From: Bacillota bacterium
GTDB taxonomy: Bacteria > Bacillota > Clostridia > Lachnospirales > Bianqueaceae
NCBI GenBank assembly: GCA_017474705.1
Contig: JAFVHC010000189.1
Span: forward strand, 1-11,967
Reading direction: 5' to 3'
DNA: 11,967 bases
The notes below the pieces were generated by a model. It did no database searches. It saw only the letters and a list, made by a program, of their open reading frames with translations, and had not been told where the DNA came from. Positions within the stretch are counted from its first letter, which is position 1, and every line of letters begins with the position of its first letter. The translations under genes were made by a program, and so were the position numbers. This document shows, piece after piece, positions 1 to 7,143 of this stretch.

Positions 1-1
1 C

Positions 2-1570
2 CTCATGAAAGGTATGGAAGAAGCCTGCGATATCCTGCTGCAGGCACGACAGGAGAAGGTGCAGATCCGTGTCGTTGGGGATTATGATGTGGATGGCGTT
101 ACGGCGACTGCCATTCTTTATCTGGGCCTGTCCGCTTTGGGATTCGGTGTTTCCTATCGCATCCCGGACCGGATGGAAGATGGCTATGGGATCCGAAAGC
201 ATATGGTCGACGAAGCGATCGAGGAGGGCTGCGCGCTGATCCTGACGTGTGACAACGGGATCCGTGAGTTTGAGACCATGACCTATGCTAAAGAAAAGGG
301 AATCCCTGTCGTGCTGACGGATCATCATGAGATCACGCAGGATGCGGATGGACATGATATACTGCCGGATGCGGCCTGTGTCATCGATCCGCATCGGCAG
401 GATGACACGTACCCCTGCAAAGATCTGTGCGGTGCCGGTGTCGCGTTCAAACTCGTTCAAGGCCTGGCACAACGGACGGGAGGCACGCTGCCCGCTTCTT
501 TGATCGGATTTGCGGCGTTGGGTTCGGTCTGCGACGTGGTTAAGCTTGTGGGGGAGAACAGACGTATCGTCTGGCAGGGTCTTAAAGAGTGGAACCAGCA
601 TCCTCCAGTGGGTATTGCAGCCCTCATGGATGCTGCCATGTTGAAGAACCTGACAGTCTACAGTTTCGGTTTCGTGATCGGGCCAATGATCAATGCCGGC
701 GGGCGACTGAAAAACCAACAGTCATTGATCCGTATCCTGCTGACGGAGGATCCTGCAGAGGCCTACGTTCTGGCGCAGGAACTCAAACGTTTGAATGAGG
801 AGCGTCAGAATATGACGCAGGCCGGGATCGAGGAAGCAAGCCTTCTGGTGGAAACTGCTTTGAAGGATGATATAGTCAAGGTCCTGCATCTGGAAGATCT
901 GCATGAAAGCATCGCGGGTCTTGTGGCCGGCCGCATCAAAGAAAGATACTATCGTCCCGCGATCGTCTTTTCCGGTACGGATGACCTTGTCAAAGGGTCC
1001 GGACGATCGATCGAGGGTTATGATCTGTTCCGCCATCTGCAGGAACAGGACGCTTTGCTGGAACGGTATGGAGGACATCCATTGGCGGCTGGCCTGTCCA
1101 TTCAAAAGGATCGGATCGGAGAGCTGCGCAGAGCATTGAATGAGCAGTGTGATATCCCCGAGGACAAATTGTACCCGACTGTCGTTGTCGATGCGATGCT
1201 GCCGCTGGCGGATGCAGATCTGCGCCTGGCCGGTCTGCTGACTCAGCTGGAACCCTTCGGGACCGGAAATGAACGCCCTGTCTTCGCTGCTATGAACGTG
1301 GAAGTCCTTTCCCTGCGGCTGATGGGCAGAAAACAGAATGTCTGCCGTCTGCAGCTGCTGCAGGATGGCCGTCCATGTGAAGCCATCACCTTCCGGGTAG
1401 AGGCCTTGCAGGAAGTGATCAGCACTCGGTACGGAACAGACGTCTGGGACAGGCTGAGAAACGGTGCAAGAGCAGAGAGAGGCATCTGCATCGATATTTT
1501 GTATCATCTGGAGATCAATGAATTCCGCGGCATGACATCGGCGCAATGTACCATTTGCAATATCCGGTGA
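2..1570 (+). CDS. recJ: RecJ single-stranded-DNA-specific 5'-3' exonuclease, 5' end missing
   Basis: RecJ degrades single-stranded DNA 5' to 3' in recombination, mismatch and base-excision repair, using two Mn/Mg ions in the cytoplasm. Numbering from the first visible ATG (base 5), the DHH domain shows GDYDVDG (25-31), TCDNG (81-85) and TDHHE (105-109), all metal-binding motifs. GPMINAGGRL follows at about 225-234. The DHHA1 domain carries GSGRS and the RYGGHPLAAG motif. The C-terminal OB-fold part shows LEPFGTGNERPVF, typical of RecJ. The frame is open from base 2 with no stop before the ATG. The metal motifs lie only about 25 residues in, where RecJ proteins have many more residues before them, so the true start is outside the window and the ATG at 5 is internal. 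The stop is TGA at 1568-1570. apt follows, as in many Bacillota. Family membership is certain. A RecJ-like DHH paralogue cannot be fully excluded. Confidence 0.93.
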   Translation, partial: LMKGMEEACDILLQARQEKVQIRVVGDYDVDGVTATAILYLGLSALGFGVSYRIPDRMEDGYGIRKHMVDEAIEEGCALILTCDNGIREFETMTYAKEKGIPVVLTDHHEITQDADGHDILPDAACVIDPHRQDDTYPCKDLCGAGVAFKLVQGLAQRTGGTLPASLIGFAALGSVCDVVKLVGENRRIVWQGLKEWNQHPPVGIAALMDAAMLKNLTVYSFGFVIGPMINAGGRLKNQQSLIRILLTEDPAEAYVLAQELKRLNEERQNMTQAGIEEASLLVETALKDDIVKVLHLEDLHESIAGLVAGRIKERYYRPAIVFSGTDDLVKGSGRSIEGYDLFRHLQEQDALLERYGGHPLAAGLSIQKDRIGELRRALNEQCDIPEDKLYPTVVVDAMLPLADADLRLAGLLTQLEPFGTGNERPVFAAMNVEVLSLRLMGRKQNVCRLQLLQDGRPCEAITFRVEALQEVISTRYGTDVWDRLRNGARAERGICIDILYHLEINEFRGMTSAQCTICNIR

Positions 1571-1583
1571 AACGTGCTACTAT
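1555..1583 (+). promoter_or_regulatory. Probable promoter of apt-manA, inside the end of recJ
   Basis: A TTGCAA -35 box (1555-1560) is separated by exactly 17 bases from TACTAT (1578-1583). TGC directly precedes the -10 box, making it an extended -10. The -35 box lies inside the last recJ codons. The same TTGCAA with a 17-base spacer stands before thrC and the oxaloacetate decarboxylase operon. TATAAA at 1581-1586 is an alternative -10 but would need a 20-base spacer. This is inferred from sequence only; apt could also be read from a recJ promoter. Confidence 0.5.
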
Positions 1584-1625
1584 AAAGGTAAGTAAATTAC
1601 ACTATGCAAAGGAGCAGGTGATCTT

Positions 1626-2141
1626 ATGAACTTAGCAGAAACCGTCCGTGCGATTCCGGACAAACCTATCCCCGGTGTAATGTTCCGTGACATTACCACG
1701 ACGCTGCAGGATCCTGAAGCGCTGCATGAAGCCATCGATCAGATGTGCGCCATTCTGAAAGACGTGGACTTCGATCTGGTCGTCGGTTCTGAATCCCGTG
1801 GTTTTATCTTTGGTGTGCCGATCGCGTACTCATTGCACAAAGGCTTCATTCCCGTGCGCAAGCCCGGCAAACTGCCGTATAAAGTCATTTCCAAGGAGTA
1901 TTCTCTGGAATATGGCACCGATAAGCTGGAGATGCATATCGATGCGATCAAACCCGGACAGAAGGTCGTCATCGTGGATGATCTGATCGCGACAGGCGGC
2001 ACCTCCAAAGCTATGATCGAACTGATCGAAGCGGCCGGCGGAGAGGTCGTGGATACGGTGTTCTTTATCGAACTGAGTTCTGAATTCGACTGCAAAGGCG
2101 CACTGGCTCCCTATCCGGTGCATTCTGTGCTGCAGTTCTAA
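1626..2141 (+). CDS. apt: Adenine phosphoribosyltransferase
   Basis: Apt makes AMP from adenine and PRPP, a one-step purine salvage reaction in the cytoplasm. The protein has 171 residues, the usual size for bacterial Apt. It begins with the typical MNLAETVRAIPDKPIPGVMF. It then shows the conserved VGSESRGFIFG (53-63), the adenine-side region RKPGKLPY (78-85), the mobile loop around EYSLEYGTDKLEMH (91-104) and the PRPP-binding motif VVIVDDLIATGGTS (114-127). The ATG at 1626 has AAAGGAG at 1608-1614 and the closer AGGTGA at 1616-1621 as ribosome binding sites. It follows recJ by 55 bases, a pairing common in Bacillota. In many of those genomes relA comes next, but here manA does. Assignment is secure from motifs and length. 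Confidence 0.96.
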   Translation: MNLAETVRAIPDKPIPGVMFRDITTTLQDPEALHEAIDQMCAILKDVDFDLVVGSESRGFIFGVPIAYSLHKGFIPVRKPGKLPYKVISKEYSLEYGTDKLEMHIDAIKPGQKVVIVDDLIATGGTSKAMIELIEAAGGEVVDTVFFIELSSEFDCKGALAPYPVHSVLQF

Positions 2142-2144
2142 ACC

Positions 2145-3092
2145 ATGGATATTCTGAAAATGCGCCCTGCCATGAAAGAAATGGTATGGGGCGGCAGATT
2201 GCTGCGAGACCGTTTTGGCAAGGAGATCCCTTCCGATTCCACCGGTGAAGCCTGGGAAATCGCGGCGCATCCGCATGGACAGAGCGTTGTGGATGGAGGG
2301 CCTTTGGACGGAACGTCACTGCAGGCGCTGGTGGATCAGTATCGTGAAGCTCTGGTGGGCACCAAGGTCCTGGAGAGCTATGGTACGTACTTCCCGTTGC
2401 TGATCAAGTTCATCGATGCCAACCAGAACCTGTCCGTCCAGGTCCATCCGAACGATCAGCAGGCGGCTCAGCTGGAAGGCCCGGGAGCTTCCGGAAAAAC
2501 GGAAATGTGGTATGTGCTGGACGCAAAGCCCGGCGCGAAGCTGGTCTATGGATTCAACCAGGACCTTACGGCGGAAGAATTGAGAAATGCCTTGGAGCAA
2601 GGCGCGTTGGAATCCTTCTTGAACTGGGTCAACGTATACCCGGGGGACACGTTCTATATCCCAGCGGGCACACTGCATGCCATCGGCAGCGGCATCCTGA
2701 TCGCGGAGATCCAGCAGAATTCCGATCTGACGTATCGTGTCTATGACTATAACCGATTGGGACTGGATGGAAAGCCCCGGCAGCTGCATGTGGAAAAGGC
2801 TGTCGCTGTAGTCGACCGCAAGGCTCCGATCGGACGCGAAAAGGCGGATATCGATCAAGGGGTCATCAGTCCGTTCTTTGAAACGCTAAGGCTCAAGGTG
2901 GATGGGACATGGAATCTTGCAGTCAGTCCGGAACGGTTTGAGATCCTGATCTGTGTTGGCGGAAGCGGTACCATTGCAACCGGTGGTCAGACGATGCCCA
3001 TCAAAGAGGGGGATTCCTTCTTGATCCCGGCTACAGCCGGAACGGTGCAAGTCGAAGGACAGTTGACGCTGCTGCAGACACATGTGAATTGA
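2145..3092 (+). CDS. manA: Mannose-6-phosphate isomerase, class I
   Basis: ManA interconverts mannose 6-phosphate and fructose 6-phosphate. It lets mannose enter glycolysis, or supplies mannose 6-phosphate for sugar nucleotides. It is a cytoplasmic Zn enzyme of the cupin fold. The 315 residues match the short class I type of Bacillota. The start MDILKMRPAMKEMVWGGR is the family N-terminus. Zn ligands expected in the family are visible: Q99 and H101 in SVQVHPND, E120 in KTEMWYVL and H178 in IPAGTLHAIG. The active-site LTYRVYDYNR (195-204) follows, and the C-terminal cupin half includes EGDSFLIPATAG. The ATG lies only 3 bases after the apt stop and has no Shine-Dalgarno sequence before it, so translation is probably coupled to apt. 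A strong terminator ends the unit. This enzyme family is well recognised here; the metabolic direction is inferred. Confidence 0.95.
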   Translation: MDILKMRPAMKEMVWGGRLLRDRFGKEIPSDSTGEAWEIAAHPHGQSVVDGGPLDGTSLQALVDQYREALVGTKVLESYGTYFPLLIKFIDANQNLSVQVHPNDQQAAQLEGPGASGKTEMWYVLDAKPGAKLVYGFNQDLTAEELRNALEQGALESFLNWVNVYPGDTFYIPAGTLHAIGSGILIAEIQQNSDLTYRVYDYNRLGLDGKPRQLHVEKAVAVVDRKAPIGREKADIDQGVISPFFETLRLKVDGTWNLAVSPERFEILICVGGSGTIATGGQTMPIKEGDSFLIPATAGTVQVEGQLTLLQTHVN

Positions 3093-3097
3093 ATGTG

Positions 3098-3132
3098 AAA
3101 AGCACCAGACTTTTGAGGTCTGGTGCTTTTTT
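3098..3132 (+). terminator. Rho-independent terminator after manA, probably bidirectional
   Basis: A perfect 13-base-pair stem is formed by 3098-3110 (AAAAGCACCAGAC) and 3118-3130 (GTCTGGTGCTTTT) around a 7-base loop, followed by two more T. It starts 5 bases after the manA stop. Read on the minus strand, the same hairpin ends in TTTT and lies about 30 bases past the end of the converging GH3 gene, so it probably stops both transcripts. The 29 bases from 3133 to 3161 hold nothing else that I can see. Confidence 0.9.
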
Positions 3133-3161
3133 CGTTATAGATATGATCGGATCTTGTTCGA

Positions 3162-4208
3162 TCAAACGCCTTTATTCTCCGGCTTCAGCTGGACCGGGAC
3201 GTTATACTTCGCAACACGTGCATCGTTGATGACGCCTGCATAGTTCTGACCATAAGCAAAGTCATACTTATGACCGACGGAATCCGTGTAGCATTCCATA
3301 TCGCGCGGCGTATCTTCCGCCTGACGCTCAACATCATCCATATCCTTAGGCATCTGCATGGGCAGAAGGGCAGACGGTTCTTCGACGCCGGCTACGATCG
3401 CTGCCAGTGCTTCGGAGGAAGCAGTGCCACCGCCATACATAGATGGGGGAGAGAAGGTAACGACGATACCATCGACTTCCTGTTCGAATTCATGGAAACA
3501 CATCGGACGACCGGTAAACATAGCGACCACGGAAGGAACCCCCAGTTTTTTAGCTTTTTCAGCAAACTCGAGGATCTGGTCGAGTTGTTCTTCATTGGTG
3601 GTCAAGGCTTTTTGGCCGTAGTAACTACGGTTCTCCTTGGTACCATCCTCTAGCTCATTGCCAGCGATGGAGACCTTGCGGACATAAGGACCATCGGCTA
3701 CATACGGACGATACTGACGCGTCAGTGGTACGAACACCTTATCATCGGCACGGCCATCTTGTGGATAGGAGTTGCCAGGCTCCTGCGCTGTGATCAGGAT
3801 GAGGTCAATATCTTTGAGTTCTTCCAAAGTCAGACGAGTGATGTCAGCACCGTCGACTTTATCAGTAACGATATCGAAATACTTGGAAGCCATGTCCAGA
3901 GCGATCGGATATCCGGCTTTCGCTTCGCCCATGACAGCGCCGCGAACGTGGTCCATCTCGATATGTGGAGCTTCGTACAGGGCAGGCATATAGACCTTCA
4001 TGCGTTTGTCATGCGGACGGATCGCACCGTTCTCGTTCTTGACCATGACGACGGCTTTGATCTGCGCTTTCAGGGCTTCCGCCTGCTTGTCCTCGGAATT
4101 GACGTCAGCGAGGACGGCTTTTTCGTCCAGATACGGATCCTCGAACATGCCGGTCATGAAATAACCTTGCAGCAGGCGCTTTGCGGATTCAGCAAAGGCT
4201 TCGTCCAT
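3162..4208 (-). CDS. Beta-glucosidase GH3, C-terminal piece (split by an in-frame stop)
   Basis: This 348-residue reading frame is the second part of a glycoside hydrolase family 3 enzyme. It opens with MDEAFAESAKRLLQGYF and MFEDPYLD, which match the helix and 'GLFE-PY' segment that normally close the GH3 N-terminal barrel. VVMVKNENG (53-61) is the usual entry into the GH3 C-terminal alpha/beta sandwich. VVAMFTGRP, the GGGTASSEALAAIVAG stretch, QAEDTPRDME and KYDFAYGQNY near the end are typical of that domain. It lacks the nucleophile-bearing barrel, so it cannot act alone. Its ATG (4206-4208) directly follows the TAA of the N-terminal piece in the same frame. AAGGA lies 4 bases before the ATG, so reinitiation could make it. 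The stop is TGA at 3162-3164. It may be a translated second subunit or a dead remnant. Confidence 0.8.
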   Translation of the reverse strand: MDEAFAESAKRLLQGYFMTGMFEDPYLDEKAVLADVNSEDKQAEALKAQIKAVVMVKNENGAIRPHDKRMKVYMPALYEAPHIEMDHVRGAVMGEAKAGYPIALDMASKYFDIVTDKVDGADITRLTLEELKDIDLILITAQEPGNSYPQDGRADDKVFVPLTRQYRPYVADGPYVRKVSIAGNELEDGTKENRSYYGQKALTTNEEQLDQILEFAEKAKKLGVPSVVAMFTGRPMCFHEFEQEVDGIVVTFSPPSMYGGGTASSEALAAIVAGVEEPSALLPMQMPKDMDDVERQAEDTPRDMECYTDSVGHKYDFAYGQNYAGVINDARVAKYNVPVQLKPENKGV

Positions 4209-4211
4209 TTA
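4206..4211 (-). other. In-frame TAA-ATG junction that splits the GH3 gene
   Basis: On the minus strand the codons read GGC AAG GAA TAA ATG GAC GAA. The reading frame is identical on both sides, so removing the single stop would restore one continuous enzyme of 759 codons from the start at 5441. TAA is one base from GAA, CAA or AAA, so a point mutation is the simplest origin. A sequencing error would look the same. The AAGGA before it could serve as a weak ribosome binding site for the downstream ATG. Confidence 0.9.
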
Positions 4212-5441
4212 TTCCTTGCCGATCTGTTCGCAGCCATAGTAGTAGGCGTCGATCAGGATCTGCGGATCGGAGCAGCCGCCCATCTGGTCTATGCCTACCA
4301 TGATGGCGATGAAAGCGCGCTGTGCCGGCGTTACATCATCATCTTCGATGCCTTTGCCCCAACCGTTTTTGCGGGCATAGTTGTTCAGGACCATCCAGTC
4401 TGTGCAGACGACGCCGGTAAATCCATAGCGGTCTCTCAGAAGGTCCTTCATCTTGTACTTTGAGAAACTGGAACCGACCGCATCACCCAGGGATCCATCC
4501 TCGGCATAGGCGGCGGTGTAGGAGCTCATGACGGCCGCGCATGTTTTGGTCTTGCCGTCCAACTTGAAAGCACCGTCCACGAAGGGGATCAGGAGAGCTT
4601 CAAAGTTATTGTTCGGATACACGGCATATTTGCCGCCTTCCATGTGCGCTTCGCGGCCGCCTTCAGAGGCGCCTTCACCGGTCCAGTGCTTGGCCATGGC
4701 GGTCATGGATTCGCTGTCCCAGCCCAGGTCGTTGCCATCGGCATCATACGTGCTCTGCAGACCATCGCAGAAGGCACGTACCATGTCTGCGCTCAAAGCC
4801 GGATCTTCACCGAATGTGCCGCTGTTGCGGAACCAGCGCGGATCAGAAGAGATGTCGACCTGCGGAGCCAGGAAGCAGGCGATGCCGAGATCACGCAGTT
4901 CACGGGACTGGCATTTGGCGGATTCCCAGGTGATCTTCGGGTCGAAGGTAGCTGCCAGTGACAGGTTGCCCGGCCAGTCTGCCACACCGGCGCCGTTGCG
5001 CGGATCAGAAGCAAAGTAGCAGGGAATACCGAAGTCTTTGCCCTCAACATATCGCTGCATCGCGTTGGCCCAGGGGACCTGGACTTCATCCGGAATGCCG
5101 GCAAGACCGCCGGAATTCAGAACGGAACGCAGATGATGATCCAGAAATTCTTTCTGATCTTCGTTGACCTCTTTGCCCATGTTGAACTGGTGCGCGGAGA
5201 AGCACATAAGGCCGGCGACCTGTTCCACAGACAGACGTTTGGCCAGATCTTCAGCACGTTCTTCCGGAGAAAGACGCCAGTCTTCATAAGGCAGCAGTTC
5301 GCCGGTCTTGGCCAGATCCTTGAAAGCGAAACCGTCTTTTTCGATCAACTGTACGCCGGAGCTGGGATCATAGGAAAGCTTTTTCCCGCCTTCGTTTTCA
5401 ACGATATGAAAGCCATACTCCGTTTGTTTTTCAGTCCACAT
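4209..5441 (-). CDS. Beta-glucosidase GH3, N-terminal catalytic piece
   Basis: GH3 enzymes remove terminal beta-linked sugars, mostly glucose or xylose, with retention of configuration. This 410-residue piece is the barrel domain. It shows YFASDPRNG (142-150), the DPRWFRNSGTFGEDP region (200-214), the substrate-binding KHW (251-253) and the catalytic nucleophile D348 in GVVCTDWM (343-350). No signal peptide is present, so it should act in the cytoplasm. I chose the ATG at 5441 because an AAGGAGG stands 7 bases before it. The longer frame from 5480 adds 13 unlikely residues (NDRLHHLEGGYY). It ends at an in-frame TAA (4209-4211) before the last barrel helix, which is encoded by the next frame. 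A complete gene of this type would be about 760 residues. The substrate is not known; beta-glucosidase is the family default. Confidence 0.85.
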   Translation of the reverse strand: MWTEKQTEYGFHIVENEGGKKLSYDPSSGVQLIEKDGFAFKDLAKTGELLPYEDWRLSPEERAEDLAKRLSVEQVAGLMCFSAHQFNMGKEVNEDQKEFLDHHLRSVLNSGGLAGIPDEVQVPWANAMQRYVEGKDFGIPCYFASDPRNGAGVADWPGNLSLAATFDPKITWESAKCQSRELRDLGIACFLAPQVDISSDPRWFRNSGTFGEDPALSADMVRAFCDGLQSTYDADGNDLGWDSESMTAMAKHWTGEGASEGGREAHMEGGKYAVYPNNNFEALLIPFVDGAFKLDGKTKTCAAVMSSYTAAYAEDGSLGDAVGSSFSKYKMKDLLRDRYGFTGVVCTDWMVLNNYARKNGWGKGIEDDDVTPAQRAFIAIMVGIDQMGGCSDPQILIDAYYYGCEQIGKE

Positions 5442-5448
5442 ATAGTAT

Positions 5449-5455
5449 CCTCCTT
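5449..5455 (-). promoter_or_regulatory. Ribosome binding site of the GH3 gene
   Basis: The minus strand reads AAGGAGG here, 7 bases before the ATG at 5441. It decides that start over the in-frame ATG at 5480, which has no comparable site in front of it. Confidence 0.85.
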
Positions 5456-5462
5456 CTAAATG

Positions 5463-5477
5463 ATGTAAACGATCATT
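5463..5477. promoter_or_regulatory. Candidate cre site (CcpA-type catabolite repression)
   Basis: The plus strand reads ATGTAAACGATCATT. Against the Bacillota cre consensus WTGNAANCGNWNNCW it differs only at the conserved C near the end. It lies between the predicted transcription start (about 5481) and the ribosome binding site, where a bound CcpA would block transcription. That would suit a sugar-releasing enzyme. Short degenerate motifs arise by chance, so this is an inference. Confidence 0.35.
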
Positions 5478-5487
5478 CATTACCTCA

Positions 5488-5517
5488 ACTATATAGCAAA
5501 ACCAGGCTTCTGGTCAA
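5488..5517 (-). promoter_or_regulatory. Probable promoter of the GH3 gene
   Basis: On the minus strand TTGACC (5517-5512) is the -35 box. TATAGT (5493-5488) is the -10 box with an 18-base spacer, or TATATA with a 16-base spacer. The spacer contains an inverted repeat, ACCAG and CTGGT, 4 bases apart (5501-5514), which could be a repressor site. About 10 bases upstream of the -35 box lies the perfect palindrome GAGGATCCTC (5528-5537). Confidence 0.55.
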
Positions 5518-5550
5518 GGGATTCTAGGAGGATCCTCAAAATTCATATGC

Positions 5551-5580
5551 AGAAAAAAGACCCGCTCACCAGAGCGGGTC
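5551..5580 (-). terminator. Rho-independent terminator of thrC
   Basis: A perfect 9-base-pair GC-rich stem is formed by 5572-5580 and 5559-5567 (GACCCGCTC and its complement) around a 4-base loop. On the minus strand TTTTTTCT follows. It starts 11 bases after the thrC stop codon and separates thrC from the GH3 promoter. Confidence 0.9.
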
Positions 5581-5591
5581 TCGTATTCGTT

Positions 5592-7064
5592 CTATTTTGT
5601 CAGCCAGTCTGTTATGGCTGCTTTCATTGCGGCAGGAGCTACGACCGTTTTGAATCGTTCCTTTTTTTCTTCCAGCGAAGCCAGCGCGGCTGGCGCTTTT
5701 CGCCCCGTGCATGCTTCGAGCGCATGCAGCTGTGCAAAATCATCCTCTGGTACGGGTGCGCCAAGCGCTTTCAGGACGCTTGCCGGGAATTTGAACGGAT
5801 CCGCGGTTGCGGCCAGGATCGTAGGTGTCATATCGCCGGTCTCGGATGCATACTGCTCATATACGTTCCATCCGACGGCCGTGTGTGTATCCAGCAGATA
5901 GCCGGAATCCTCATAGACCTTACGGATCGTTTCAAAGGTCATGGCATCATCGGCACAGCCGCCGTAGAAGCGTTCGGAAAGAGCAGCAAAAGCGCTGGGC
6001 TCTAAAGTATACTTCCCTGTTTCGGCGAGAGAATCCATGTAGCCTCGCACGATCGAAGGATCGCGATCGGAGAGCAGATAGAGCAGACGTTCCAGATTGG
6101 AAGAGATGAGGATGTCCATGGAGGGAGAAGCCGTGGTATAGAACGGACGTCCCGCATCATAAGTACCGGTCCGGATCAGGTCGGTAAGGACCTGGTTGCT
6201 GTTGGAGGCGCACAGGAAGCGGTGCACCGGCAGACCGCAGCAGGATGCCAGGTAGGCGGCCAGGATGTTTCCGAAATTGCCGGTCGGTACATCGATATTG
6301 ACGGCATCGCCGAATGCGATGCGACCGGAAGAAGCCAGATCGCAGTAAGCGGAGAAATAGTAGGCGATCTGCGGAGCCAGGCGCCCCCAATTGATGGAAT
6401 TGGCGGAGGAGAAGAGGAAACCCTCTTGCGCCAGTTCCTGCCGCAGAGCAGGATCCGAAAAGAGTCGCTTGACACTGGTCTGCGCATCATCAAAATTGCC
6501 ATCGACGGCAAAAACAGAGACGTTGTTCCCGGACTGTGTGGTCATCTGCATGCGCTGGATGGCACTGGTACCGCCCTGCGGATAAAAGACGGCGATGCGG
6601 GTGCCGGGCACATTGGCAAAGCCTTCCAAAGCGGCTTTTCCGGTATCACCGGAGGTCGCGGTCAGGATGACGATGGTGCGCTCCTCGCCGGTCTTCTTCA
6701 ATGCACCGGTCAATAGATAGGGCAGCAGCTGCAGAGCAAAATCCTTGAAAGCACAGGTGGGTCCATGATACAGTTCCAATACGGACAAGGTGTCGGTCAA
6801 AGGTTTCAAAGGGGCATCGAAAGCGGAGTATGCCTCTTTAGTATAAGAGAGCAGTTCTTCATAAGAATAACCCGTCAGAAAGCGGGAGAGGACGAAAGCG
6901 GCCCGCCCTGCATAGGAAAGATCCGAAAGGGAACGGATCTCTTCCATGGAGAAGAAAGGCAGCTGATCCGGAAGAAACAGCCCTCCGTCCGGAGCCAGCC
7001 CCTGCTGGATCGCCTGAGCGGCGCTGAACGCTGCATCAAAACCGCGGGTGCTGATATATTGCAT
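5592..7064 (-). CDS. thrC: Threonine synthase
   Basis: ThrC converts O-phosphohomoserine and water to L-threonine and phosphate, the last step of threonine synthesis, using pyridoxal phosphate in the cytoplasm. The 490 residues fit the long bacterial ThrC class. The N-terminus MQYISTRG leads to the APDGGLFLP segment (24-32). The PLP-binding lysine is K107 in HGPTCAFKDFALQ. TATSGDTGKAALEGF (135-149) binds the cofactor phosphate. NSINWGRLAPQIAYYFSAY and the DVPTGNFGN loop follow. I chose the ATG at 7064 because GGAGGA lies 6 bases before it and because the homologous N-terminus begins there; a longer frame from 7184 crosses the promoter. Transcription is monocistronic, with its own promoter and terminator. 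The leader is only about 37 bases, too short for a T-box, so no amino-acid-sensing leader is visible. Confidence 0.96.
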   Translation of the reverse strand: MQYISTRGFDAAFSAAQAIQQGLAPDGGLFLPDQLPFFSMEEIRSLSDLSYAGRAAFVLSRFLTGYSYEELLSYTKEAYSAFDAPLKPLTDTLSVLELYHGPTCAFKDFALQLLPYLLTGALKKTGEERTIVILTATSGDTGKAALEGFANVPGTRIAVFYPQGGTSAIQRMQMTTQSGNNVSVFAVDGNFDDAQTSVKRLFSDPALRQELAQEGFLFSSANSINWGRLAPQIAYYFSAYCDLASSGRIAFGDAVNIDVPTGNFGNILAAYLASCCGLPVHRFLCASNSNQVLTDLIRTGTYDAGRPFYTTASPSMDILISSNLERLLYLLSDRDPSIVRGYMDSLAETGKYTLEPSAFAALSERFYGGCADDAMTFETIRKVYEDSGYLLDTHTAVGWNVYEQYASETGDMTPTILAATADPFKFPASVLKALGAPVPEDDFAQLHALEACTGRKAPAALASLEEKKERFKTVVAPAAMKAAITDWLTK

Positions 7065-7070
7065 GAGTAT

Positions 7071-7076
7071 TCCTCC
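7071..7076 (-). promoter_or_regulatory. Ribosome binding site of thrC
   Basis: The minus strand reads GGAGGA here, 6 bases before the ATG at 7064, and fixes the start of threonine synthase. Confidence 0.85.
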
Positions 7077-7090
7077 AAATATTTGTGTTT

Positions 7091-7101
7091 GTACGGCGTA
7101 C
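7091..7101. repeat. 11-base palindrome at the predicted thrC transcription start
   Basis: GTACGGCGTAC has complementary arms GTACG and CGTAC around one base. It spans the predicted thrC start point (about 7101) and the first leader bases, a place typical for operators. No regulator can be named. Confidence 0.4.
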
Positions 7102-7107
7102 TTTTGT

Positions 7108-7136
7108 ATTATAGAACAAGTCCGCCGGAATTGCAA
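7108..7136 (-). promoter_or_regulatory. Promoter of thrC
   Basis: On the minus strand TTGCAA (7136-7131) and a perfect TATAAT (7113-7108) are 17 bases apart. This is the clearest promoter in the window. It points away from the MATE promoter. Confidence 0.8.
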
Positions 7137-7143
7137 ACGGTCA

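Noticed and set aside
722..1546. A 274-residue minus-strand frame antisense to recJ
   Set aside because: No motif or ribosome binding site, and it lies fully inside a certain recJ gene.
4209..4211. Stop-codon recoding (selenocysteine or pyrrolysine) in the GH3 gene
   Set aside because: The codon is TAA, which is not used for either amino acid, and GH3 enzymes need neither.
3759..4463. A 234-residue plus-strand frame antisense to the GH3 gene, spanning the TAA junction
   Set aside because: The opposite strand encodes clear GH3 motifs on both sides. This frame has no recognisable family and no ribosome binding site.
5442..5480. Longer N-terminus for the GH3 gene from the ATG at 5480
   Set aside because: The extension contains the AAGGAGG of the real start and does not resemble GH3 sequence.
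7065..7101. A T-box or other amino-acid-sensing leader before thrC
   Set aside because: The predicted leader is only about 37 bases, far too short, and no T-box sequence is present.
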